Positions 23,380 to 32,644 of a stretch of DNA of 39,908 nucleotides are shown here, piece by piece. The DNA is taken from contig JBGVFH010000030.1 of assembly GCA_045120955.1 (NCBI GenBank), forward strand, positions 1-39,908, in the 5' to 3' direction. A program made the translations under genes and the position numbers. The DNA is from JAZMZS01 sp045120955 (GTDB taxonomy: Bacteria; Bacillota; Clostridia; Oscillospirales; CAG-272). The notes under the pieces are model-generated. The model was not told the DNA's origin. It ran no database searches and saw nothing but the letters and a program-made list of their open reading frames with translations. Position 1 is the first letter of the stretch. Each line of letters begins with the position of its first letter.

Positions 23380-25446
23380 TCAATAAGCTTTTATTGTGGT
23401 GCCCGGGAAATACGTCGCAACAATGCTCTCTCCGGACATTCCTGCATTTGCGAGGTCAAGCACGCCGTACTGGCTCATTCCGACACCGTGCCCCCATCCC
23501 TTGCCGCAAAAGATAAATGCGGAGGAACTTGATGCAGTCACCGTCTCCGTTATTACATCATAATCTACCGAAAGCCCAAGCTCTCCGCTGTATTCCGACT
23601 GTACCACAGGAGCAACAGCAGCGACAGATACAACATTTTTATATACGTTGTCAACATCTATTCCTTCATTGAGAAGTTTGTCGTAATTCTGTGCTGTCAA
23701 TACGTTTGCACGATCGACTGTCACGGTCTTTCTTCCCGATGAGGTTATCATCGAAAGTGAGCTTTCGCTTGCCCCCAAAACTGATTTTAACCTTGTAAGT
23801 ACATGATAATCGTTAAGGGAAAACTTATCAAACCATGTAGGATTTTGCTCAATAAACTCAACCGTCCCGTCATCGCCGGATATCTTGATATTTTTTATTA
23901 TGTTGTAATTACGCTCTACACTGCCCTTTCCGACAACGAAATTGGCGCTGTATACAAAATCGGAAAGTGCGCTCTTTACCTTTTGGGTGGTGTTTCCGAC
24001 GGTAGCTGTATTCCCCGCCGTATCGGTAAAGGTGATCGACGTTACATATTCGCTCTCACCTGCGCTCGAATTTATCGTAACAGAGTCAATAGGGCTTGTC
24101 AGATTTGCGCAGGCAGCCGTCTCACGCAAGCTCGCCGCAAGCTCGGAGGCGGAGACCTCAACCGTCCACAGCCCCTTTGATCTGTCGGTGTAGTTTTCCC
24201 ACGGGGTCGCTTTCGTCTCAAGGTACGGAATGGAGGCAGACCCCCAGACATAGCTGTTCGACACGGTATAACCGCCCGTAGAGCTCGAATAGAAGAGCTG
24301 AGCAAGAGTACCGTTGTGAAAAGCGACCTTTCCTCTTGTTTCCTCTACTGCCTTTTCCACATTTTCGTTCACTCTTGTATAACCGCCGTATACCTGGTCG
24401 TAGCTGTCGTCAAAAAGGTCAATGCCGTAGCTCGACATACGCCCGTTGAGCTTTCTCAGAGCATATGTTCTGACAACGATAGAAAAAGCGGTAAGCGCAT
24501 TATAATTCCATGATGCGCCTATCTCCCACGGAACGACGCATTTTACATATTCCTCAAAATCTATGAGACTTGTGACCTGAACACCTCCCGACGCTCTCTT
24601 GTAAGCAAGAGTGCCGCCGTAGAGACGTGAGTCCGAGGTTTTCAGCAATGCTCCGCCGTTACCCGAAAGTCCGAGCTGTGAAAATCCGCCGCTATCGTAC
24701 TCAAAAAGCACTTTATTAAGGTTTGGGTCGATAACGCTGACTCCCGTAGTTGTCGGCTGTCTTATACCGAGATTGTACTCAGCGGTAAAGGCACCGAGAG
24801 ACTGCTTTGCTCCTTCAGCGGCTTCCGGCGTTGAAAAATCACCTATCAGCAACACGTATTTATCATCAATATATGAAGGGATCACGCTGTATCCGCTGCC
24901 CGACAGCTTTGCATCTATCTCGGGAATAAGAGCCTTCAGCTCCTGCTCGCTCGCTATATCGAGGCGCTGAGGAACTTTGACTCCGTTAACATCAACAAGC
25001 TTTTCGGTGATCGTAAGGTGGTATCCGCCTATTGCTGCCGCCCCTCCCGTATATTCCGTATATTCACCCGAAACCTTTGAAAGGGTCGCATCGTTTACTA
25101 CAAAAACGTCGTTGTGGGAAAGAGTGTATATGCGCTCGGCGGCACGGACGGTCTTTTCGATAGTTGTCTTATTTACAACGAAACCGTTGGTTGTTGAAAC
25201 CTCAAAACCAACGGCTACTTCATATGCGCCGCACTCAAGTCCTACGGCTATAAGATCATTCGGATATGCATATTCGGAGTCTGCGGCAACATTCCACTGT
25301 CCGAACACATATACAAGCACGGACAGACATGACAAAACCATAAGCACTGCCAAAAACATAGCCATAATTCGTACAGCATGCTGCTGTTTTTGTGCCTTAT
25401 TCGTCTTTTTTGTGCCGCCGTAAGACCTATTATACTTAGTCGACAA
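23380..25446 (-). CDS. SpoIID/LytB-domain membrane-anchored protein
   Basis: A 688-aa protein of the SpoIID family, whose founding member is a lytic transglycosylase acting on peptidoglycan during engulfment. An N-terminal membrane anchor spans about 26-50. A SPOR-like stretch is near 195-225 (YVLLIGDFSTPEAAEGAKQSL). The SpoIID domain begins near 270, with catalytic Glu308 in VVPWEIGASWNYNAL and VVRTYAL after it, and YSSSTGGYTV near 386-395. The C-terminal GKGWGHGVGMSQYG is diagnostic. I accept the TTG start at 25446: AGAGGAG lies about 10 bases upstream, and the gene then overlaps the preceding stop by 11 bases. At 688 aa it is about twice B. subtilis SpoIID, so a vegetative cell-wall role is equally possible. 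Confidence 0.9.
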   Translation of the reverse strand: MSTKYNRSYGGTKKTNKAQKQQHAVRIMAMFLAVLMVLSCLSVLVYVFGQWNVAADSEYAYPNDLIAVGLECGAYEVAVGFEVSTTNGFVVNKTTIEKTVRAAERIYTLSHNDVFVVNDATLSKVSGEYTEYTGGAAAIGGYHLTITEKLVDVNGVKVPQRLDIASEQELKALIPEIDAKLSGSGYSVIPSYIDDKYVLLIGDFSTPEAAEGAKQSLGAFTAEYNLGIRQPTTTGVSVIDPNLNKVLFEYDSGGFSQLGLSGNGGALLKTSDSRLYGGTLAYKRASGGVQVTSLIDFEEYVKCVVPWEIGASWNYNALTAFSIVVRTYALRKLNGRMSSYGIDLFDDSYDQVYGGYTRVNENVEKAVEETRGKVAFHNGTLAQLFYSSSTGGYTVSNSYVWGSASIPYLETKATPWENYTDRSKGLWTVEVSASELAASLRETAACANLTSPIDSVTINSSAGESEYVTSITFTDTAGNTATVGNTTQKVKSALSDFVYSANFVVGKGSVERNYNIIKNIKISGDDGTVEFIEQNPTWFDKFSLNDYHVLTRLKSVLGASESSLSMITSSGRKTVTVDRANVLTAQNYDKLLNEGIDVDNVYKNVVSVAAVAPVVQSEYSGELGLSVDYDVITETVTASSSSAFIFCGKGWGHGVGMSQYGVLDLANAGMSGESIVATYFPGTTIKAY

Positions 25447-26065
25447 TATAATACTCTCCTCTCACCAAAATGTATGCATCCTCGCTCGTAACAAGAATAC
25501 CTCTGCCATCACCGCCGCTCGGAACGACAAGCATGTGATTTTTTTCAATATTCGTTCCGTCTGTCAGATCAACTCCTGCGGTAATATCGGCAACTCCCTG
25601 CACGTATTCGCTTCCGTTTTCATACGAGAAGGGGGAGACGACCTCCGCCTCACCTGTGCGCAAAATTATCTCAAAGGAATTTTTCTGTGAAAAAAGCTTT
25701 TGTCCGTAGGTCATATGCACAATGTCATATGCCGCAGACATCGGCTTGTTTTCCTCATCCTCCATAGCGGCAATGATAGATGAAACGGATGCCTGTATAT
25801 TTGACATTTTCTTTTCAAGAGAGCTGACTCTGTCAGCAACAGCCTGAAGCTCACTCTTTGATGCCTTGTTGCTGTTTGCCTCGGCGATAGTTTTCGCCTC
25901 CTGAATCTGAGCCTCAAGGTCGGGAATGACAACCTCGTTTATGTAGCTTAGTGAAATGAGCGGGTCAACAGAGCTGTCAAAGCTGTCTCCCGCAGCAAAG
26001 ATCGTCGTACACCCAAGCACCGCACAAAGCAACAGCGGTACTATTATTTTTTTCATTTTTCTCAT
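25436..26065 (-). CDS. exported coiled-coil protein of unknown function
   Basis: 209 aa. A signal peptide (MRKMKKIIVPLLLCAVLGCTTIFA) is followed by a predicted coiled coil (about 45-105: DLEAQIQEAKTIAEANSNKA, VADRVSSLEKKMSNIQ) and a compact C-terminal domain of about 90 residues ending GRGILVTSEDAYILVRGEYYIVD. A Cys in LGCTT could be a lipobox-like site, but cleavage after FAA looks as likely. It has a good RBS (GGAGGATTATT) and its own promoter. It overlaps the SpoIID-like gene by 11 bases, so the two are translationally coupled and may act together at the cell wall. Family not recognised. Confidence 0.8.
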   Translation of the reverse strand: MRKMKKIIVPLLLCAVLGCTTIFAAGDSFDSSVDPLISLSYINEVVIPDLEAQIQEAKTIAEANSNKASKSELQAVADRVSSLEKKMSNIQASVSSIIAAMEDEENKPMSAAYDIVHMTYGQKLFSQKNSFEIILRTGEAEVVSPFSYENGSEYVQGVADITAGVDLTDGTNIEKNHMLVVPSGGDGRGILVTSEDAYILVRGEYYIVD

Positions 26066-26173
26066 AATAATCCTCCGTCCCGATTACCCGTTTGTTGTTG
26101 TCACGGTTATTGTGCAAGTGCTTGGCAAATGCAAAAAAGCTCCCTAATAGTTTGCATAGCCGTCTTTTCTTAG

Positions 26174-26202
26174 ATTGTATCATAAAAGATCAGTCAAGTA
26201 AA
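26174..26202 (-). promoter_or_regulatory. promoter of the coiled-coil/SpoIID pair
   Basis: On the minus strand: TTTACT (26202-26197), 17-base spacer ending in TGA, TACAAT (26179-26174). The TGA makes it an extended -10 type. It matches sigma-A, not a SigE/SigK consensus. Confidence 0.7.
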
Positions 26203-26252
26203 GTGTTATTTATGATTTTTAACATTTTTATTTTAAAATCTCCAAAATGCCT

Positions 26253-28484
26253 CTATACAAGCAGTTTTTTATCTTTTGCACTCAGAGCGACACCGCTTGC
26301 GGGAATTTTTATTTTTCTGTAGCTTTCTTCAGCCCCGAAGCTTTCATCAAGCTCACAATAAGCCGCCTTGAGCTTTTGCTTTGCTTTGAGAGAAAACAAC
26401 TGCACGCCAACACTCGTTCTTGTGGTCTTCTGCGGTATGAGCTTGCTGCTTATCATAACAGCCTTATCTGCATCCGACACAAGAAGTATATTAAAGCTTT
26501 CCTTCTCATAAAAAGCCGCAACAAGCTCGGATGCATCGGAATATGCACCCGTGATCTTTTTCCTTGCACTCTTTGTCCTGTACGCAGACATCGGCACTCT
26601 GACACCCTTGCCGTTTTCAAATATAAACACCATGTTGTCATCGTCAGAGATATCCTTGTTCACTATCATGAGCATAGGGCGTTCGCCTTCGTCCATTTTC
26701 AGCTTCGCCGCAACAAAATCCCCAAGTGCCGATGCCTTGCAGGTATCAAAGTCACTCACCTTTGTGTTATACATTCGGCTCTTGTTTGTAAAGAACATCA
26801 GCTCTGTCAGGTTGTCGGCATCTACCATACTGACGATGCGGTCCCCATCCTTGAGCAGCTGAGTATCGCTTCCTCTCAGCGACGCAAGCGTTATCTTCTT
26901 AAAATATCCCTCTTTTGTAAATACAAGCTTTACGTTATAGTTTTCAACAAAGGATACAGGCTCGGAGTCCGTGATATCCTCTGCATAGACGATGTTAGTC
27001 TTTCTCGGTTTTGCGTACTTTTTCTTTATCTCCTTCAACTGCTCAATTATGCAGCCCTTGACCTTCAACTCGTCTGAGAGGATCTCCTCGAGGCGTGCTA
27101 TCTCTGCCTGCAGCTCTGTTACCTCGTTCATCCTGTTGAGTATATACTCCTGATTTAGGTGTCTGAGCTTTATCTCTGCTATATATTCAGCCTGAATCTC
27201 GTCAATAGAAAAAGCCTTCATGAGATTGGGCACTACCATTGCCTCTTCAGCCGTTCCGCGCACAATAGCTATAGCTCTGTCTATATCAAGCAATATCTTG
27301 CCGAGTCCAAGCAAAAGATGAAGCTTGTCCTTCTTCTTTTGAAGGTCATACGTCATCTCACGGCATAAGCACGACATTCGAAAACGTATCCACTCACGCA
27401 GTATCTCCGCAATTCCCATTTGTTTCGGTGCTCCGTCAACCAAAATGTTGAAGTTGCAATCAAAGCTGTCCTCGAGCGGAGTGAGCTTATAGAGCTTTGC
27501 CATGAATTTGTCGGGGTCTACACCTTTTCTCAGATCTATCGTGAGCTTAAAGCCGTTGAGGTCTATTTCGTCTCTGAAATCGGATACCTCTTTGAGCTTG
27601 TTCTCTTTTACAAGGTCGGTGAGCTTTTTCATTATGGCTTCTATCGAAGTGGAATAAGGTATTTCCACTATCTCGATACAGTTCTCAGCCTTGTCGTACA
27701 CATATCTTGCACGCAGCTTGACCGCTCCTCTGCCCGTCTCATACACTTCACGCATTTTATCTCTTTCGTACACAACGAAAGCACCTCCCGCAAAGTCGGG
27801 GGCGGGTATGATATCAAGAAGCTTTTCCGTATCAGTCTTGGGATTTCTGAGTACGGCTATAGTAGCATCACATATCTCACCGAGATTAAACGAGCATATA
27901 GAGCTTGCCATACCTACGGCAATTCCCGCATTCGGTGATACGAGAACATTGGGGAAAGTGGTCGGCAAAAGCACGGGCTCTGTCATCTGATTGTCGTAGT
28001 TTGGCACAAGGTCTACCGCATTTTTGTCGATACCTTTAAAAAGCTCCGTGCAAAAGCTGTCAAGCTTTACCTCGGTATATCTCGATGCGGCATACGCCAT
28101 GTCACGGCTGTACTGCTTTCCAAAGGTTCCCTTTGAGTCTATAAAGGGGTGAAGAAGAGCCTCGTTTCCTCTTGTGAGTCGCACCATTGTCTCGTATATG
28201 GTAGCATCTCCGTGGGGGTTGAGCTTCATCGTCTGTCCGACAACATTCGTGCTTTTCGTTCTCGCACCCGTGAGCAGTCCCATCTTATACATCATGTAAA
28301 GAAGCTTTCTTTGCGATGGCTTAAACCCGTCGATCTCGGGAATAGCTCTTGAAACGATAACGCTCATTACATATGGCATATAATTCTTTTCTATCGTTTC
28401 GGTTATGAGCTGAGGCACCGCAGGCTTGGGCGGTGCAGTAGCAGCACTCTTTGTATCATTTTTGCGCGATCTTGCTTTAGCCAT
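26253..28484 (-). CDS. parC: type IIA topoisomerase subunit A (ParC/GyrA-like)
   Basis: DNA-cutting subunit of topoisomerase IV or gyrase; about 743 aa. The breakage-reunion domain has the catalytic Tyr136 in AASRYTEVKL and the VGMASSICSFN segment near the dimer core. A coiled coil (about 415-480) leads to a short beta-propeller C-terminal domain. The GyrA box (QRRGGRG-like) is not visible and the protein is shorter than typical GyrA, favouring a ParC role. The start is ATG 28484 behind AGAGGAAG; a 7-codon longer reading would swallow that site. In the helix that contacts quinolones the sequence is HGDATIYE: Ala94 replaces the usual Ser and Glu98 the usual Asp/Glu. No parE partner lies in the window; the gene follows tsaC/sua5 after about 47 bases. 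Confidence 0.88.
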   Translation of the reverse strand: MAKARSRKNDTKSAATAPPKPAVPQLITETIEKNYMPYVMSVIVSRAIPEIDGFKPSQRKLLYMMYKMGLLTGARTKSTNVVGQTMKLNPHGDATIYETMVRLTRGNEALLHPFIDSKGTFGKQYSRDMAYAASRYTEVKLDSFCTELFKGIDKNAVDLVPNYDNQMTEPVLLPTTFPNVLVSPNAGIAVGMASSICSFNLGEICDATIAVLRNPKTDTEKLLDIIPAPDFAGGAFVVYERDKMREVYETGRGAVKLRARYVYDKAENCIEIVEIPYSTSIEAIMKKLTDLVKENKLKEVSDFRDEIDLNGFKLTIDLRKGVDPDKFMAKLYKLTPLEDSFDCNFNILVDGAPKQMGIAEILREWIRFRMSCLCREMTYDLQKKKDKLHLLLGLGKILLDIDRAIAIVRGTAEEAMVVPNLMKAFSIDEIQAEYIAEIKLRHLNQEYILNRMNEVTELQAEIARLEEILSDELKVKGCIIEQLKEIKKKYAKPRKTNIVYAEDITDSEPVSFVENYNVKLVFTKEGYFKKITLASLRGSDTQLLKDGDRIVSMVDADNLTELMFFTNKSRMYNTKVSDFDTCKASALGDFVAAKLKMDEGERPMLMIVNKDISDDDNMVFIFENGKGVRVPMSAYRTKSARKKITGAYSDASELVAAFYEKESFNILLVSDADKAVMISSKLIPQKTTRTSVGVQLFSLKAKQKLKAAYCELDESFGAEESYRKIKIPASGVALSAKDKKLLV

Positions 28485-28531
28485 TTTTCTTCCTCTCATA
28501 TTCAATGTCGGTAGCTCGAAGGTGACATTTC

Positions 28532-29560
28532 CTACAGTTCAATTATTTTAAAAGCGGAGGCTCTGAGCATTCTGTTGAGAAGCGCAAGCCCTATACCGCT
28601 CTTTTCGGGATATGCCGCATATATTTTTTGCGCACCGCGCTCGTCCGCCTCACGCAATGCCGAAAACAACCGTTTTGCCGCATCCGCTTGCTCGTTTTCT
28701 CTGCCGAGGCTGATGAGCTTTTCGCTGTTATCAAAGGTACCCTCGTACGCAAGCACGAAAGTACCCGTCTCACAGAGTGCATCGGATAAAAACGCCCTAA
28801 TCTTATTTTCATTTCCTTTGACAAGATAGAGCGGTGCTTTCGGTGCGTAGTGAGAAATGAGCATACCGGGACTCTCCACCTTGTCGTCTGCGGCGGGCTT
28901 TTCAAGAACGCCCCTTGCTATCTCAACTTCTCCGAGAAGCTCGGTCAGCATCTCGTACGTAACGCCGCCCGGGCGCAAAAGTATACACCTGTTCCCTTCA
29001 AGCTTGATTATCGTTGACTCAAGCCCAACCTCGCACTCGCCGCCGTCGATTATCATTTCTATCTTTCCGTCAAGATCGTGCACAACGTGCTGTGCGGTCG
29101 TCGGCGACGGTCTGCCCGAGGTATTGGCGGAAGGTGCCGCTATAGGTCTTCCGCACGCCTCGATAAAAGCTCTTGCAATAGGATGAGACGGACAGCGGAC
29201 CGCCAAGGTATCAAGCCCCGCACAAACGGTATCTGCCACCGTATGCCTTGACGGCATGATAACGGTTATCGGTCCGGGCATAAAAGCCTCGGCTATCTTA
29301 TAGTAACGCTCATCTGTATATACATACGCCTCCGCATCCTCCGCCTTGGCTATATGAACTATCAAAGGATTGTTTGACGGTCTGCCCTTCGCTCTGTATA
29401 TTTTTTCTGCCGCCTGTTCGTTTGTGGCATCAGCGCCGAGTCCGTATACCGTTTCTGTCGGAAAAGCTACGAGTGCGCCGCCGCAAATGAGCCTTGCCGC
29501 TCCGACAAGCTGCTCTTTCGTCACGCTGTCTCTGTCAAGCTTGAGATATTCTGTTTTCAT
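28532..29560 (-). CDS. sua5: L-threonylcarbamoyladenylate synthase (TsaC/Sua5)
   Basis: Makes threonylcarbamoyl-AMP from Thr, bicarbonate and ATP for the t6A37 modification of ANN-decoding tRNAs. At about 342 aa it is the two-domain Sua5 form. The YrdC domain (about 15-205) has GALVAFPTETVYGLGADA, KGRPSNNPLIVHI, PGPITVIM and SANTSGRPSPT. The C-terminal Sua5 domain (about 235-340) follows a linker with SPGMLISHYAPKAPLY. The start at ATG 29560 shares one base with the prfA stop (TGATG); GTG 29563 is an alternative. Translational coupling to prfA is likely. Confidence 0.93.
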   Translation of the reverse strand: MKTEYLKLDRDSVTKEQLVGAARLICGGALVAFPTETVYGLGADATNEQAAEKIYRAKGRPSNNPLIVHIAKAEDAEAYVYTDERYYKIAEAFMPGPITVIMPSRHTVADTVCAGLDTLAVRCPSHPIARAFIEACGRPIAAPSANTSGRPSPTTAQHVVHDLDGKIEMIIDGGECEVGLESTIIKLEGNRCILLRPGGVTYEMLTELLGEVEIARGVLEKPAADDKVESPGMLISHYAPKAPLYLVKGNENKIRAFLSDALCETGTFVLAYEGTFDNSEKLISLGRENEQADAAKRLFSALREADERGAQKIYAAYPEKSGIGLALLNRMLRASAFKIIEL

Positions 29561-30633
29561 CACAACTGCGCACCTTTCAGCTTTTCTGCCGTATCTGCGG
29601 TAATGAGCGCATCTATCATTGCGCCTATATCTCCGTTGAGAAAGTTTTCAAGCGAATAAAGAGTAAGTCCTATTCTGTGGTCGCTCACTCTTCCCTGAGG
29701 GTAGTTGTAGGTACGGATACGCTCGCTTCTGTCACCCGTACCGACCTGTGAGCGCCGCTCGCTTGCGATCTTTTCGTTTTGCTCCGTGACCTTCATATCA
29801 TACAGCTTTGTTTTGAGCAATTTGAGCGCTTTTTCTTTGTTCTGGAACTGACTGCGCTCGTTCTGACACTCTATAACTATTCCCGTGGGCTTGTGTATGA
29901 GTCTGATTGCGCTCTCGGTTTTGTTTATATGCTGACCTCCCGCACCGCTCGATTTGCAGGTCTCGATGATAAGGTCGCTGTCCTTGACCTCTATCTCGAC
30001 ATCCTCCGCCTCGGGAAGCACCGCAACCGTTGCGGTCGAGGTCTGTATTCTGCCCTGACTTTCCGTCTCAGGCACACGCTGCACCCTATGAACGCCCGAC
30101 TCAAACTTCAGCCTTGAATACGCCCCCTCTCCGATCACGGTAAAGCTGACCTCTTTAAATCCGCCGAGCTCGGTCTCGTTGCATCCTATAAGCTCCGTCT
30201 TAAAGCCTGCCGACTGGGCGTACATATTATACATACGGTAAAGCACATATGCAAAAAGTGCCGCTTCCTCTCCGCCCGCTCCCGCTCTTATCTCAACGAT
30301 GACGTTTTTATCATCGTTTTCGTCCTTCGGCAAAAGCAGTATCTTTAGCTGTTCGGTGATCTGTGACAGCTCATCCTTTAACTCTTCGTACTCCGTGCGG
30401 GCAAGCTCTCTCATCTCAGCATCACACGACGGATCCTGAGAGAGCTGCAGTGCGCCGTCCATCTCTTCGGACGTGCTTTTATATTCACGGTACTTCTCGA
30501 TTATCGGCGTGAGCTGCTTGTACTCCCGCATGAGATTTTTGTATTTTTGCTGATCCGACACCGTCTCAGGCATCGCAAGCTCGTTTTCTATGCTGACAAA
30601 TCTGTCTTCCGCATCCTTAAGCTTATTTATCAT
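29560..30633 (-). CDS. prfA: peptide chain release factor 1
   Basis: Reads UAA and UAG and triggers peptide release. The 357-aa protein has the GGQ motif at about 232-234 (SSGAGGQHINKTESAIRL), the PxT stop-codon recognition motif PET at 188-190, and RAGAGGEEAALFA near 116-128. An N-terminal helical domain covers about 1-100. The RBS GAGGACAT precedes ATG 30633. It lies 44 bases after the M18 peptidase gene and is directly coupled to sua5. No prmC methyltransferase is seen beside it, although prfA is often followed by prmC in Firmicutes. Confidence 0.96.
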   Translation of the reverse strand: MINKLKDAEDRFVSIENELAMPETVSDQQKYKNLMREYKQLTPIIEKYREYKSTSEEMDGALQLSQDPSCDAEMRELARTEYEELKDELSQITEQLKILLLPKDENDDKNVIVEIRAGAGGEEAALFAYVLYRMYNMYAQSAGFKTELIGCNETELGGFKEVSFTVIGEGAYSRLKFESGVHRVQRVPETESQGRIQTSTATVAVLPEAEDVEIEVKDSDLIIETCKSSGAGGQHINKTESAIRLIHKPTGIVIECQNERSQFQNKEKALKLLKTKLYDMKVTEQNEKIASERRSQVGTGDRSERIRTYNYPQGRVSDHRIGLTLYSLENFLNGDIGAMIDALITADTAEKLKGAQL

Positions 30634-30677
30634 ATGTCCTCGCTTGATTGGATAAATTTATTTGTCAAAGCTCTCCC

Positions 30678-32045
30678 TCAGTCGTTCAAAAATGCAAGGA
30701 AAGCAACGTGTGCGCTGTAAACGTCCGCCTTTGAGATCACCTCGTAGGGTGCGTGCATACTGATCACAGGAACCCCGATATCTATTGTATCAATGTTGAG
30801 ATTTGCTATATATTTCGCAACCGTACCGCCGCCGCCGATATCTATCTTTCCAAGCTCGGCACTCTGCCAAACAACATCGTTCTCGGCAAAAATCCTGCGT
30901 ATTTTTCCCACGGTTTCAGCAGATGCGTCGCTTGTTCCGCTCTTGCCTCTGGAGCCTGTATATTTTGAAAGCGCAACTCCGCAGTTTAAAAATGCGCTGT
31001 TGGCTTTCTCGTATACCTCGGCAAAATTCGGGTCGTACGCCGCAGTCACGTCGCTCGAGATACAGAAAGAATTAGCACGGACGAGTCTCGGATTTGCCCC
31101 TCTCTGCTCAGCTATCTCCTCGATAAGGTCAAAGAGCATTCTCGACTGCATTCCCGTGTTTCCGTCGCTGCCCGTCTCTTCCTTGTCAGCAAGCACGACC
31201 ATTGACGTTGCCGCTCTGTTGGTCGTTTCAAAAAGAGCAGTAACGGAGGGGAATGCGCACACCTTGTCGTCATGACCGTATGCAGCTATCATAGAACGGT
31301 CAAGTCCAACGTCTTTTGCTTTCAATGCGGGAACCGCACACAGCTCTGCGCTGACAAAGTCGTCCTCGCATATACCGTATTTTTCGCACAGAAGAGCCAT
31401 TACATTCTTTTTGACAGCATCTTTTTCGCCGTCCTCGGGCTCAGAACCTATGAGAAGGTTCAGCTGCTCGCCGCTGATGGCTGTAGCAAGCGGCTTTTCA
31501 GACTGTTCCTTTGCAAGATGAGGTAAAAGGTCGTTTACATAAAGGATAGGATCACCCTCATCCTCGCCGATCATCACGTCGACAACGCTCTCGTCTTTCT
31601 TAACTACCACTCCGCGAAGTGCCAAAGGAATAGCCGTCCACTGATATTTTCTGATACCGCCGTAGTAGTGTGTCTTCAAAAACGCCATACCGCCCTCCTC
31701 AAACAGAGGTCTCTGCTTTAGATCAAGGCGGGGTGAGTCTATATGAGCCGCAAGTATTTTTATACCCTTTTCGGGGCTGTCCTCTCCGATGTTGAAAAGA
31801 TACAGGGACTTTCCTCTGTTGTTAAGATAATACTTACCGCCGCACTCGAGCTTATCGCCGAGCTTGTACTCTGTATAACCCTTCGCTTTTGCAAGCACTA
31901 TAGTATGCGCTACTGCCTCTCTCTCCGTCTTTGAACGGTCAAGATAATCCATGTATTTTTTTGCATACGCATATGCCGCATCCTTTTTCTCAGGCATACA
32001 CTCAAAAAAATTTCTCTTTTGATATAAAAGCTCACTGTTATTCAT
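30678..32045 (-). CDS. apeA: M18-family zinc aminopeptidase
   Basis: Cytosolic metallopeptidase that removes N-terminal, mostly acidic or hydrophobic residues from peptides; these enzymes form tetrahedral dodecamers. The 455-aa protein shows AAHIDSPRLDLK (first metal-binding His/Asp), YGHDDKVC, the catalytic DKEETGSDGNTG and the final VISMHAPYEVISKADVY. I prefer ATG 32045 (second of two close ATGs) because it is 7 bases from AAGGAG, while the first is only one base away. It lies 16 bases after the lytic transglycosylase gene. The gene symbol is tentative. Confidence 0.93.
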   Translation of the reverse strand: MNNSELLYQKRNFFECMPEKKDAAYAYAKKYMDYLDRSKTEREAVAHTIVLAKAKGYTEYKLGDKLECGGKYYLNNRGKSLYLFNIGEDSPEKGIKILAAHIDSPRLDLKQRPLFEEGGMAFLKTHYYGGIRKYQWTAIPLALRGVVVKKDESVVDVMIGEDEGDPILYVNDLLPHLAKEQSEKPLATAISGEQLNLLIGSEPEDGEKDAVKKNVMALLCEKYGICEDDFVSAELCAVPALKAKDVGLDRSMIAAYGHDDKVCAFPSVTALFETTNRAATSMVVLADKEETGSDGNTGMQSRMLFDLIEEIAEQRGANPRLVRANSFCISSDVTAAYDPNFAEVYEKANSAFLNCGVALSKYTGSRGKSGTSDASAETVGKIRRIFAENDVVWQSAELGKIDIGGGGTVAKYIANLNIDTIDIGVPVISMHAPYEVISKADVYSAHVAFLAFLND

Positions 32046-32061
32046 ATTCATTCTCCTTGTA

Positions 32062-32643
32062 TTATGATATTTGCAGGTCTTCTCCGTAAAGGTCGCTGTA
32101 TTTTTCGATAGCTTCCTTTACCCTGCTTACATATTTTTCTGTCTCTTGGTACGGAATATTCACCAATTTCCCGTCTTCATCCGTACATTCCGAATTTTCA
32201 AGCCAGCCGGACACCGTACCCATGCCTGCATTGTATGCGGCATATACAATATCCCAATCACCGAAATATCTGTAAAGATAGCTCAGATAATATGTACCGT
32301 ATCTGATATTCGTCTCTGGGTCATACATCATCCCTTTTTCATAATTGTCACCTAACTTGCCCGATATCTCCTCAAAGGTGGCGGGCGTAATCTGCATAAG
32401 CCCGATCGCCCCCGCACTGCTCTGCGCTGTAGCATCAAAGCTGCTCTCTGTCTTTATCACGGCATATATTATCTTTTTCGGTACACCGAACTGCTCGCTT
32501 GCCGCATCGACAAATTCGCTGTAATCAAGCGGGTAGTCCTTTTTCTCCGCTCTCTCCCATATTTGAGAACTGAAATATCCGAGCAAAACAGAAAGTGCAA
32601 CTATAACCACTACAGCAAATGACCGAGCCAAAGCCTTTTTCAT
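32062..32643 (-). CDS. membrane-anchored Slt-type lytic transglycosylase
   Basis: Cleaves peptidoglycan glycan strands to 1,6-anhydro ends. 193 aa: N-terminal anchor near 8-28 (AVVVIVALSVLLGYF), then an SLT domain with catalytic Glu in IKTESSFDATAQSSAGAIGLMQI, PETNIRYGTYYLSYLYRYFGDW, and AAYNAGMGTVSGWL. It starts one base after the coaE stop codon (TGA at 32647-32645, ATG at 32643), so expression is coupled. The short form resembles the catalytic domain alone, with no LysM or SPOR domain. Confidence 0.92.
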   Translation of the reverse strand: MKKALARSFAVVVIVALSVLLGYFSSQIWERAEKKDYPLDYSEFVDAASEQFGVPKKIIYAVIKTESSFDATAQSSAGAIGLMQITPATFEEISGKLGDNYEKGMMYDPETNIRYGTYYLSYLYRYFGDWDIVYAAYNAGMGTVSGWLENSECTDEDGKLVNIPYQETEKYVSRVKEAIEKYSDLYGEDLQIS

Positions 32644-32644
32644 A

